Shown: positions 36,093-46,121 of the stretch, in pieces
Layout of the letters: the number at the start of each line of letters is the position of its first letter
Position numbering within the stretch: position 1 is the stretch's first letter
Assembly: GCA_005765155.1 (NCBI GenBank)
Contig: VCCP01000006.1
Location: 3,112,501 to 3,176,500, forward strand
Direction of reading: 5' to 3'
Source: Zelopaecilomyces penicillatus
Taxonomy: Eukaryota > Ascomycota > Sordariomycetes > Hypocreales > Pseudodiploosporaceae
Length of the DNA: 64,000 nucleotides
Position numbers and translations under genes: made by a program
The notes under the pieces: generated by a model
Database searches by the model: none
What the model was told of the DNA's origin: nothing
The model's input: the letters and a program-made list of their open reading frames with translations, nothing else

Positions 36093-36219
36093 CACAAGCA
36101 GGGTGGTGGAGATTGTTGATGTAAAATGTGTTTTGAAGAGGAGAGATAAAAGGAGCGGGGCCGAAAAGAAGTCAGAACTATAATGATGTAGCTAAAAAAA
36201 GGTTTCAAATGAAGAAAGA

Positions 36220-36460
36220 TGCGGCTTGAGACTGAGTCACACGCCATTGAGTGTGGGCTTGGAGAATCCAACGCCGTGTCGAGGAGAATAAAGTTCATGG
36301 CCAGTCACACCGGAGAGGTGGATATTTGTGGCACGAAATTGTCCAATAGAGTTCTACCCTTGAAAATGTTTAAATCTACATTGTATAATGCGCACATATT
36401 GATGTAATAATATCCTTCCACATAAAACAATCATGGTAGATGCCTAGGTAAGTTATGGTT
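36220..36460. repeat. Upstream part of duplicated unit, copy 2
   Basis: Matches the flank of copy 1: GTTCATGGCCAGTCACACC and TGTGGCACGAAAT near 36290-36345, and GATGCCTAGGTAAGTTATGG near 36438. The duplication therefore covered the gene plus several hundred bases upstream. Confidence 0.7.
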
Positions 36461-36571
36461 GTCAAGAACCGAGCTTATTGTTTCTTGAACGGGATAAACA
36501 GCAGCCTCATTCGACTCTCACTTGAACAGTTTTCCTTTACCCATGAATTTGATGCCCCGCCTGTTCTTTCT

Positions 36572-38111
36572 TCAACCCTTCATCTTCATTGCAAATGGAC
36601 ACAGCATTGCTGAAACCTTGGAGTTAGCCACACCCGCCAGCCGCGCCGTCTCCTCCACTCCCTTGCCGACCTGTCGCTGAGGGCCCCAGTCCTCAAACAA
36701 AAAGCCTTCGGGCTTGAACTGGGACCCACCATCGCCAGGATTAGACAGGCCAAACGCTTGTCGCAGAAGTGCTTGAGGGCCCCAGCGAGACCAGGCAGTT
36801 ACGGGCGTGTACCAAGGATCCTTGAGGAAGTCGTACTGGTTTATTCGTCCCGTCTGAGGGTCTGGGTGCGTCAGGTATTTGACGGGTGTGAAGCGCGGTA
36901 GGGCGAGATGGCGCATGATGTATTTTCGGATGAGGAGGAAGCTGTATGTGAATGCTGTTGATGCAAGACCTGGGTCGGGAAAGCTAAAGAAAGTGATGTG
37001 AGTAAATATGTGTTGATACTGACATCAAAGGTGCTGTCAACAGAGCAACAAGTGAGTAGATCCTGCTTACCAAAACGTGTGTCGCATTCTCTCACCCATA
37101 AGCACCATGAAAACATCTTGAATAAACGGCCGCATAAACTTAGGATACGCCGAGAGGAGCAAGTCCAAGAGCAGCTTGCCCAACTTTCCAACATCCTGAG
37201 AAGGAATCATATGCTCTTGCTCATAGCCATCAGCCCATTTCACAAGGTCCTCAAAGAAATCGATACCATTATCCCACTGGTCCTTGCCCAGCTCTGCCTT
37301 AAAATCGATATCCATCATTTCACCCAGATATTTCCAGAACGTGCCGAGGGCAGCGATTTCGATATCGTCGAGCGCCCGCCACTCATATTGGCCAATGACA
37401 ATGATGGGATAGGCTAGCGAGCCGAATAGGACGTAAATGAGGTCTTTGTTGCGGATTTTTCCGGCTTTGATGTAGGGTGCGTGTAGGAAGTTGATGCGGG
37501 CAACGGTTTTGGAGAGGAGGTCTGAGCCAGGTGGAAATTCCATGCAGCTATGGAGAAGAAACGAGTTAGTCTGTGATGATGTACATGATGAGTGCTAGTG
37601 CAAGTGAGAGAACTGACCAGCTGTAGAAGATTTTACTATCCTCAACTCTATGGAATGTTAGCCATGATATGATATCTGTTCAATTATTACCTCTTTGACG
37701 ATGGCTTACCTCTTGGACATCTGCGTCGGCTTGCCAAGATCTGTAGCATACAGCAACCCCCCGATATTATCCATACAATATGTCTACACTAATTAGCATC
37801 ACATTAATCTATGTTGGAATGAGTTTACATACCCTCAGCGCGCCAATCTGTAACGACACGTCATATATAGTAGGGAAGTCGTAGACACTGATATTGCGAG
37901 CAATCTCAAGCGCCTGTTCGCACGTCATTTTCGAGAGAGACGCTCGATCTGTGAACCCCATGCGAGACTTTAAATTTTGGATTCTCCGGTATCTGAGAGT
38001 TGAACATAGAGCTGCATAGCTGATGAAGGTGAAGAGCAAGCCGGCAGTCCATGGACCTATGCCAAGAGAGGATATGAACCTCTCGCCTGTGTCTTTTGTC
38101 GCCGCCCACAT
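36572..38111 (-). CDS. ER-bound oxygenase, MpaB / DUF2236-like family
   Basis: There are five exons: 38111-37833, 37783-37710, 37647-37618, 37547-37071 and 36983-36572. All junctions have GT-AG borders and keep phase, for 423 residues. One N-terminal membrane segment (about 19-41) anchors it, probably in the ER. The family block with a candidate metal/heme-ligand His is seen in the LLSKTVARINFLHAPYIKAG region, followed by a helical core. The C-terminal domain carries GAP-like Pro/Trp-rich loops (DPWYTPVTAWSRWGPQ). Family members include MpaB of mycophenolic-acid biosynthesis, which cleaves a prenyl chain, and related latex-clearing oxygenases. No secondary-metabolite genes lie beside it, so the substrate is open. 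The 30-base exon is unusually small. Confidence 0.8.
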
Positions 38112-40606
38112 TACGAAGTAAGGTTGTTAACAGTGTAGAAAAGATAGTGTTGGGACACAATGAGAAAAAAAATAGAAATGAAGGATGGGTATGCCAAACT
38201 TATATCATGGTGGAGAGGTGCTCACGACCAGCGTTCAGAGACATGCGGGCAACAGGGATACTCCGCCTCATGAACGAGTAGTACTGAGACCCATACAACA
38301 AGGTACAGCTGCTACATCTAACTGGGTATGTCTTTGCAGGTACTCCAATGGTATCGCTGATCAGATCTCACATCCTGCGGAAAGGATGAGCAACGGCAAG
38401 TGGCTTGTGTGGATGGCAGCCACCCATGTTGAATCGCGGATCTAACCCAATCAAGAGCTAACAACTTCTTCGTACAAAATACGGAATGGGAATACAGCGT
38501 CGCGGACCCACAAAGCTTTGAGATCTAGAAGCAGACTGTCTTGATGTAGTGAAAGTTAAGCATAATAACTAGATCGTATGGGGTTGGCGGCGAGGAGAGC
38601 GTTCGGGATTGCGCTTCGAAAGAATTGAGGGAAGAGGCAAGATCGAGACTCAATGATTGGGGTGCGCCACATTTGACCGTTTGGGAAAATATTGATTGAT
38701 ACATGTTTAGGACGAGAACGATATTGCCTAGGCACGGCAGTTGGGCGACAACAAAGCGATACCTCGGTTGACCTCATTGCCATAGGTTCTGCCTTATTTT
38801 TAGGCTAACATCATTTTGCGGTCATTGTCTAACAGCTGCGCCATTCCAGCTTTTGGAGCCGATATTATGTTGAACCGGCAATTCAATTACACCAACATCG
38901 GCAGATGGGTTCATCCACGATGCCATGTGATACTCTGCCGCGATTGCTAATTCCACCTACAGCACAATATAATCAACATAACACAACCTAAGCTTGAATC
39001 AGCCGCCATGCAGATAGACTATGCCCAATGTAGTAGAAACACCATCAGATTGATCATCGAGTGTGCCTTTTTGGGCGCCCACCATATTCTCTCTCTTAAT
39101 ACAAGTTCGATGCCATGGAAAAGACTTTGTTGCTGTTTCCTTTTCAGCGGAATTCCGTATCATGACTCGATTGCAGGTTCACGCACAGACTGCCGGTATT
39201 CTTCAAAGTATGTGTGTGTATGTTTCGGTAACTAATCCCGACTTCCGAGACTGCCAACTGGGCTAGTATTCTGGGCAACTGTTGCTGTTTCTGGGGCTGA
39301 GCTGGGCAAACGGGTTGTTATTGTTGCGTTTGCAAATAGAATTCCCTCCGTTAGCATGTGGCTTGCATCGTTGTACACATCTAGTCCATTCCAGGCTGTC
39401 ACTTGACGCCTCTTCCAGCACTTACACCAGAGAAAACACACCAACTACAACATCCCGAGAAATCTCCTTCCATTCCGGGGCTTACAGTCTAGCAACATAT
39501 CATTCTAGATGATGCATGCTTTATTTGCCGGCACTAGTTACTACACGAATGCGAGTGCGATATATGGTTGTTATCGCCTGCCAAACAAAGGCGACTCCGC
39601 TCAGTGTTGATCTACCGACCGTCCCGACCCGTTGATGCAAGCTAGCATGACTTATTGGTCTAGAAGGGCATAGAATTGTGTCCTCTGACTCTCACAGTGC
39701 GTTGATGCTGTAAGTTCCAATGTGGAATTGCATGTAGATCATTCTGACATGGAGTTTTTCCACATTTCGACGTTCGACTACAGTTTGGGTTACAGATGCT
39801 GCATCTCTCTCTAACAGTTCATTAATGTCCACTCCCGACGAGTTGTTAAGCAATTGAACAAGTGTTAGCACAATCAAGAAAACATCATTATATACAAATA
39901 GCTTAGAAACAATAAAATTCCGTGGACATTCTGCAAGCCCGGGTGTAAAGACCATCGAGCCTTTTCCATTCTACCGTCCTCCCCGAAATCCCGCCCTCCG
40001 CTCCCTCCCCCACTTCCATTCCCCGGACGCCCATCGGTCAAATGCCGTGAGGTCAACCCCGGCCACACATTCGCCGAAGCCCCGGGACGCGGACCGAGCC
40101 GGTTGAAATAAAATATGATAGCATGCAGGTTGCGGAAAATGGAAGGCTCGGACAAATCAAGTCGCAGCATCTCCTGAGCGATAAAAAGCCCAGCGTCTCA
40201 AAGTGACAAGTCGATGGTGTCATGACTCGAGATGCAATGCTGTTTTGAGTGGCTCGGTTTTCTAATACACCGATATGCATGTGATGCATTCTTCTGTTTC
40301 TGCTAAGCGACTTGGCTAGATGCTAGGATTGTAAAAATGGTAGGGCAGAATGAGGTCTCATGATGCTCTTTTGTGAGCATCTCCAGATTTCGATCCATAC
40401 AGACATGCATTTTCACCTCGTCATTTCATGAGAAGTGATCAAACCAACATAGTATGATCAGTGATATTGTTACCACTTCCGATGGATGTTTCTACTTCGC
40501 CTACCAGTTGCATAATAATATGCCACTCCCATTACTACCATCCTGGCTGGTTGAACCACCGCATTTCGGAGTAAACTTGATATGTTCACGTATGAATACA
40601 AACGCT
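38112..40606. other. Gene-free 2.5-kb stretch
   Basis: Only short overlapping frames with no motif, start context or splice support are present on either strand. The 39.95-40.05 kb part is C-rich. Its Gly-rich minus-strand translation is low-complexity and rejected. Confidence 0.45.
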
Positions 40607-42737
40607 TCAATTATTGGCGCACCTAGGACAAATACAACAGATGTGAAAAGCATCGCGCAGCAAGTCCCGTCTAGCCTCAAAGCCTACATAAGTCGCAAGA
40701 TCGAAATACGTAATGACACATTCATCACCTTTACTCAGATCTTGAATCGCTGTGAATACCATCCTTCCTCGAGCGTCTGGCTTGTGCATAACCTGCGGAA
40801 ATGTGTTAGTGATTACAGATTATGAGCTTTGAGTACTTTGACTTACATTTGGATGACAAGAATGGTTAAACATGGCAGCCCTAGGGTAAAGAGCCAATCC
40901 ATATGAGTCGCCACGAAGTACAGACCCAGGAGGGTACTTGCCCGTCACGGTTGTGTAAAGCCCGAATGTATTGGTCTCTTCTTTACATAGAAGAGAGAGC
41001 ATATCATCAGGGTTTAGCTGGACAGGCATTAATGACTTGTTGCTCATGTATTTCTGTGCCAGTCCTGTCCAATGATCCAACTTGGTCTGGGACCATAACT
41101 CGCGATTCCCAAGACATTCTGCGATGGCCTCCTGTCCGCGAGGAAACATGTTTCCCACAAGTACCGTCGTTGTGTATTGTGACCTTCACCACCAGATTTC
41201 TCAAGGCTCTGTGCAGCAAGAAGACGAATAACAATCCACAACATCGTGAAGTCGTACTCGCCTTCCGTTTGGCGTATGGTGTCTGCGTTTTCCTTCAACC
41301 ACGCGCATTCAAAGTCATGTCGCGCTTGGTCTGCCTTCTGACATATCTCATTGCACCAGATGACGTCCTGCTTACATTTGTTTAAGCATTGCGTTCCATA
41401 TTTTTGCGAAACAAGTCGGCGACAAAAGAGACTGCTGCAGACAAGGCGATTTTCGTGACTGGGCTCGACGGTGGGCACGATGGCAGCGGGCACATCGGCG
41501 AGGATGACAGTACCCGCTGGTATAGGACCAGAGACGCGCAGCATTCTACCCATTCTTTCGCTTTGTTCAACAACTAAGCTGGGATGCAGGTACACATCCG
41601 CATCCTGGGCGTTGATCTCACAGATACTTTGGTCGGTTTCGACAGTTGGCTTAAACGCAACCACAAGCTGCCTCGACTCCAGCATCCCGAGGTCGCCATT
41701 CCCCTCAGCGCTAGAAATATGTCGCCCATCCTCGTGCTTCATCTCCAGCCCACAAGTATCTAGAAGCTGCTCCATGTCATCAATGTCGTATAGCCGAACC
41801 GAGTAAAATAAGTCCTGGCAAACTGATCCATCTAGGTCAATCACGATCTCACGGTTCGCCAAAACTCTCTTTCCCGGCGGGCCAGAAGCTTTCTTTCTTG
41901 CAGTTTTATCGTTTCCTTTTTAGCTCCAGAGGCGCCGACGGGTTTACCATCAATCCATTCCCATCCACGTTGGCTTATGTTGTCTCTCATCCATTGCCCA
42001 TCGACATGATCGATGACCACCACACCCCCAGGCTTGAGTACCCTGGAGACTTCACGCATAATCTCTTCGTTTTCTGTATCGTTGTGGTATCCAAATGAGT
42101 TTCCCATGATGATGACAATGTCGAAAACCTCGTTGTCAGAGGGTATGCTTCGCGCATCACCTTGCGCAAAGGAAACATTTGCAATATCCTCGACCACAGC
42201 ACGATTCTTTGCCACGCTAAGAAGATATTCACTGTTATCCACGCCGCGAAACTCGGCCGCGGGATATCGTTTCGAGAGGTTGATTGCATGTCTGCCCTGG
42301 CCACAGCAGAGGTCGAGTACCTGGACAGGCTGGCGCCGCTTTTGTGAGCTAGTCTCACATACATCGCTGGTGGGTGTATCAGGCCCTTGGTTGAAGACTT
42401 TGTGGACACTGGCGATGCTGACAATATAGTCACACTCGGTTTCTGTAATTTTGGGGTCTTCGACACAGTCGCCATCGGTTCTTAAATACATTTCATTGAA
42501 CGCATTCTTCCACCAGTCTGGCTCGACATGCTGGAAAAGGGAGGTCACCTGGCCCAGCCGGGTTGGAAGAGACTCTGACATGATGGCACTAAAATAATTA
42601 TATCGAGCAAAGAAATCGAGAATTCTAGGCAGCATCTCATCGAAGCTCTGAAGCGGAACATGCTGATCTTTTATGAAGTCAAGCTGCGCCAACGGAATGA
42701 CGCAATCCGCCTCGGTGCGCAACCCAAGGTTTCTCAT
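40607..42737 (-). pseudogene. Class I methyltransferase fused to MYND/SET-domain methyltransferase, two frameshifts
   Basis: From ATG 42737 a 298-residue frame encodes a class I methyltransferase with motif I VLDLCCGQGRHA (140-151), GVDNSEYLLS, FAQGDARS and VLKPGGVVVIDHV. Its expected C-terminal strand continues in another frame (GKRVLANREIVIDL), so one base is lost or gained between about 41895 and 41865. The new frame runs without a stop through a Cys-rich MYND-like finger (CSSLFCRR...CNEIC...H...C) into SET, with a second shift at about 41189-41158. The SET core follows: NHSCHPN, then an intron (40846-40793, GTAAGT donor), then GDECVITYFD and the post-SET CICPRC, ending at 40607. The intact form would be about 730 residues. 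The SET half resembles SMYD-type lysine methyltransferases. No intron explains either shift. Confidence 0.7.
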
Positions 42738-44535
42738 TCATTCATCGCTATCATAAGGTCTCCCTGCCTGACAGATACACCATTACGGCGCCGCATCGGG
42801 ACAAAAAAGCGAATCTCACAGCTACTTCATGAGCAAGAAAGAACGCTACCGTTATTTAGCCACACAGCGTGTACTGAGTAGGTGGTCCGAAGGGGTGTGG
42901 TTCAATAGTTAAATGCTACACTCTAAGACAAGACAACAAGTCGGAACACAACGACCACCAATGGATAATATTTCCGAATCCTCGCCGCCTCTAGTGAAGG
43001 TCAATAAATATGGGTACTCAGAGCAAGCTTGAAATCGCAATTGAACACGTAGATACTTTCTTTGCCTTTTTATATTGATCTACAGTACCATTGACAGTTC
43101 ACTCTGCGTTAAAGTGCGACTAAGACCTTCTGCCGCCTTCAGCCAGCCACGCGAATTGAAGTACATGAAGGAGCCCAGCTGAATCATCATAATCTGCATT
43201 ATTCTGACCGCCTTTTGCTTCATAAATCGGGGTTGCTTGCATGCACATAGGCTATGCATAAAGAAGAAATATTGTGCACTGAAAAGGCAATGAATAACTG
43301 TTATCGCCAGCACAATCGAGATATGCTCATGAATGTCACTTCTAAGAACGATTTTAGTCACATCCATAGTGGTCTTGGAGTTTAATGGCGCATGAAATGA
43401 TGGCCAGGATTAGGCAATCAATACTCTTTTAAAAAGCGCGGTCTAACAGCGACTATCTAGTCTATGAGGGACTGGGCTGCCAAGTACACCAGTATGAGGG
43501 TGCGACCAAGACTTAATCTGCTTTCTCTGAAAGGCAAGATAATCCTAACAATCATATACCATGGCTAGGGACGCATCGCTAATGTCTCTTACATTTTTGT
43601 AACGTACCAAGTAGCGTTCATTAATAGAAACATAGTAAAGCAGTTTGAGTAGTAGCAGGCGTGATCAATCCTGTTTCAATGTCACAGGATGAGTCTTCAA
43701 GGCTCTCAATAAACTTTGTGATTTAGAATGAGGATCCGAGTACGTCTTCAACTAGCAAATTTCGCTTCACTTTACTGGCCGTTGACTTTTAAGTTGTCAT
43801 TCATGAAGTCATACCCCAGACACTGTATTTTCTTGCATGTGTTCACCAAAAGGTATTGAAGCTGCAAACCATATTCGCAAACAGTAGTGATCCGTTTCAT
43901 ATACTTCACACAGTCTGTATCTGGTTTGCGCAATCGGGTCACTTCTTGTCATTGTTGGGTGGATGCGCACTCTTGACAGCGACCAGTGACAGAACGAAGC
44001 AATCAAGGAAGTGGCTGGAATGAAGTAATTACTGCTCGATTAATTTGTAATAATTATTTGTAAATGGGTGTTGATGAACTATTTCTGGTTTCATACCTTA
44101 CGAGTAGCACTTGTGATTCATGTAGCAATCTACTAGCAACACATGTATCATCTGATATGCCTTCATGTTGTATATAGATCTATGCAGGCACATTGTTCGT
44201 ATTCGCATTCAAAAGGGGATGACAGCCACTTGACAAAGCCAAAATTGTGTCTCAGAAAGCTTGCGCCACTGACCCACTCGTGCCAATGGCTTGACAAGCC
44301 TGAATAGCTTCACCTCTATTATACTGTAAGTTGGGGCTGGAGCTGAAGGCACAGCCACTGCGCTAGTTGACCTCGCCCAATCCAGAGTGTGGCTCGTCAG
44401 CTGCCTCTCAAACATCATCACCAAGGAGCTCAAATATAGGTTCTATCGCTTCTTCTTCTTCTTCACCAAGGCTTCATTCATTCAGCATGACACGTCCATC
44501 ACCGACCTACAAACCTGTGTACAGTCCCCGCCAGC
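42738..44535. other. Promoter flank and gene-free spacer
   Basis: The stretch upstream of the fusion-gene start (42738 to about 43000) is its probable promoter. The rest is A+T-rich with no supported gene except the weak frame at 43080-43367. A CTTCTTCTTCTTC run lies near 44450. Confidence 0.4.
43080..43367 (-). CDS. Possible small membrane-like orphan
   Basis: An ATG-initiated frame of 95 residues has a hydrophobic stretch (HISIVLAITVIHCLFSAQYF) and a second, weaker one rich in Met and Ile. It could encode a short membrane protein or be chance. No splice partner, family or promoter signal was seen. Confidence 0.18.
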   Translation of the reverse strand: MDVTKIVLRSDIHEHISIVLAITVIHCLFSAQYFFFMHSLCACKQPRFMKQKAVRIMQIMMIQLGSFMYFNSRGWLKAAEGLSRTLTQSELSMVL

Positions 44536-45081
44536 ATGTACGCCGAGAAGCCCAGCAGCTCATCGCACGACGTCAAACGGCAGCAAGATGAGGAAGCTTG
44601 CCGAAACAACCCTGAGCTAGTTGCCTCCTTTTTCGAGTGCATCACCAGCAAACGCCCTGGGGCTGTTTACGCACTCATCATGCAGGGGCCTGTTTGCGCC
44701 AACACGCCGAATTCGTCGACGCACGAGACGCCTTTGATTGCGGCCATTTGCGCAGATGATGCGACCATGGTCCGAAACCTCGTCTCGCTGGGCGCAGATG
44801 TCAACGGCTATGGAGTCTACAACAAAGTTGAGCGCACGCCTTTGCAGTTGGCAGCTTCTAAAGGCAAAATCGACATCGTGAAAATCCTCGTGGAGTTGGG
44901 TGCAGATGACTCCCTCGTCGCTCTAGATGGCGCCGTTGCCGTCCGCCTCGCAGCAGAAAACGGTCACCAAGACGTCCTTGATTTCTTGCCGGCTCGTCGG
45001 ATTGGCGCCTGGGGGAGATGGAAGGCTTCTCATGGAAAGGAGATGCGACAACTTCGCCGTATTGGGGAGAAGCTGGGGTGA
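44536..45081 (+). CDS. Short ankyrin-repeat protein
   Basis: The 181-residue frame starts at ATG 44536. Three ankyrin units are visible at about 70-155: ETPLIAAICADDATMVRNLV with LGADVN, then RTPLQLAASKGKIDIVKILV with LGADD, then a degenerate VAVRLAAENGHQDVLDFL. The N-terminal 30 residues are polar and disordered. The basic tail GAWGRWKASHGKEMRQLRR resembles the junction after the repeats in longer fungal ankyrin proteins, which from memory often go on into a long basic C-terminal region; here a stop follows almost at once. It may be a truncated member or a naturally short one. Ankyrin repeats bind protein partners, but no partner is evident. Confidence 0.65.
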   Translation: MYAEKPSSSSHDVKRQQDEEACRNNPELVASFFECITSKRPGAVYALIMQGPVCANTPNSSTHETPLIAAICADDATMVRNLVSLGADVNGYGVYNKVERTPLQLAASKGKIDIVKILVELGADDSLVALDGAVAVRLAAENGHQDVLDFLPARRIGAWGRWKASHGKEMRQLRRIGEKLG

Positions 45082-46121
45082 ATTGATATGTGTGAAGCAC
45101 ATATGTCAAATCACCAACAACGGGAACTATCTCACGGCATCTCATCCACGATTGACACCGTCTAGCCAGCCTAGCAGTGCTTCTCGCATTCTTTGGCGTG
45201 TAGCTCTTGGTTGAACCTTCACTCACCGTACCACACTCATCTTCATACTGAGCACGATACCGGCCCAAAGCCTCCGGAGGCATCCTACGAGTTCGCCACT
45301 TCGCGTATCAGCTCTCGATGCCCTATGTACAAAACGACTGAAATGCCCGAGCGTTGCCCACATATCATGACAATCTGGTGATCTGGTTATCCCTGCTCGG
45401 AGATACGTGGCCACTTCAGCAGAACTCTGACCTGTGGAAGGCACACAAATGACTAGCTGAGCACCACTGAACCTCAGTAACAGTAGCTCAATGATGTAGA
45501 GACTATCGACCCAGGCGACAACGATGACCGTGTGATGTGAATAACATCTGGCTAGCATCTGTGATGAAGAAGAGATGGCAGAAAATGGACGGGAAGAGGA
45601 TGTTTAGGACACGTGGGGAATACTCGGTTATCGGAGTTCTGGTCGTAATAAAGCAAGGACGGGGTAGAATTGTATTCTTTTAATGGAAAACGCGAAATTT
45701 GAAGACAAGAATATGTTAGCATCTGGTATTGGCTCCAACTATACTTTCCGAGTTCCCGTAGGCTCTGAACTCTAAAGCATCTAACCCAGCAATCGGGTAT
45801 TATGGAACCCCTCTGCCTGGAGGGACATGAAGGAAAGGCTCATTGAGAGAGATATGGGGTAATGTAGGCGGAATAGCAGCAATAATATGGGAGCAAATGA
45901 CCCCGTGATTGCATACACGATGCTTGAAAACAATTACGTAGACCGACGCTACGGAAACACGCCAGACAGCCGACTATGGCTGAAGAAGTTGACCTCACCC
46001 TTGCCTCATTCCTCCACTCGCTGCCAGAACCCCGCTTCCATTCCTGAAACCCAGCCCAAGCCTTTGCTTTGAACCGGCTTCTCTCTCATCAAACTTCGAC
46101 ACCGCAACATCGAGAATCGAC
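45082..46121. other. Intergenic, nothing recognised
   Basis: This 1-kb spacer lies between the ankyrin gene and the first Zn2Cys6 gene. Frames are short and unsupported. The last 200 bases before 46122 are the likely promoter and leader of the regulator. Confidence 0.4.

Noticed and set aside
39874..40170. Gly/Arg-rich minus-strand frame
   Set aside because: Low-complexity translation of a C-rich patch, with poor composition for a real protein.
41150..41900. Introns as an explanation for the frame changes in the methyltransferase-SET gene
   Set aside because: I looked for GT-AG pairs at least 45 bases apart that would restore frame without removing conserved residues, and found none.
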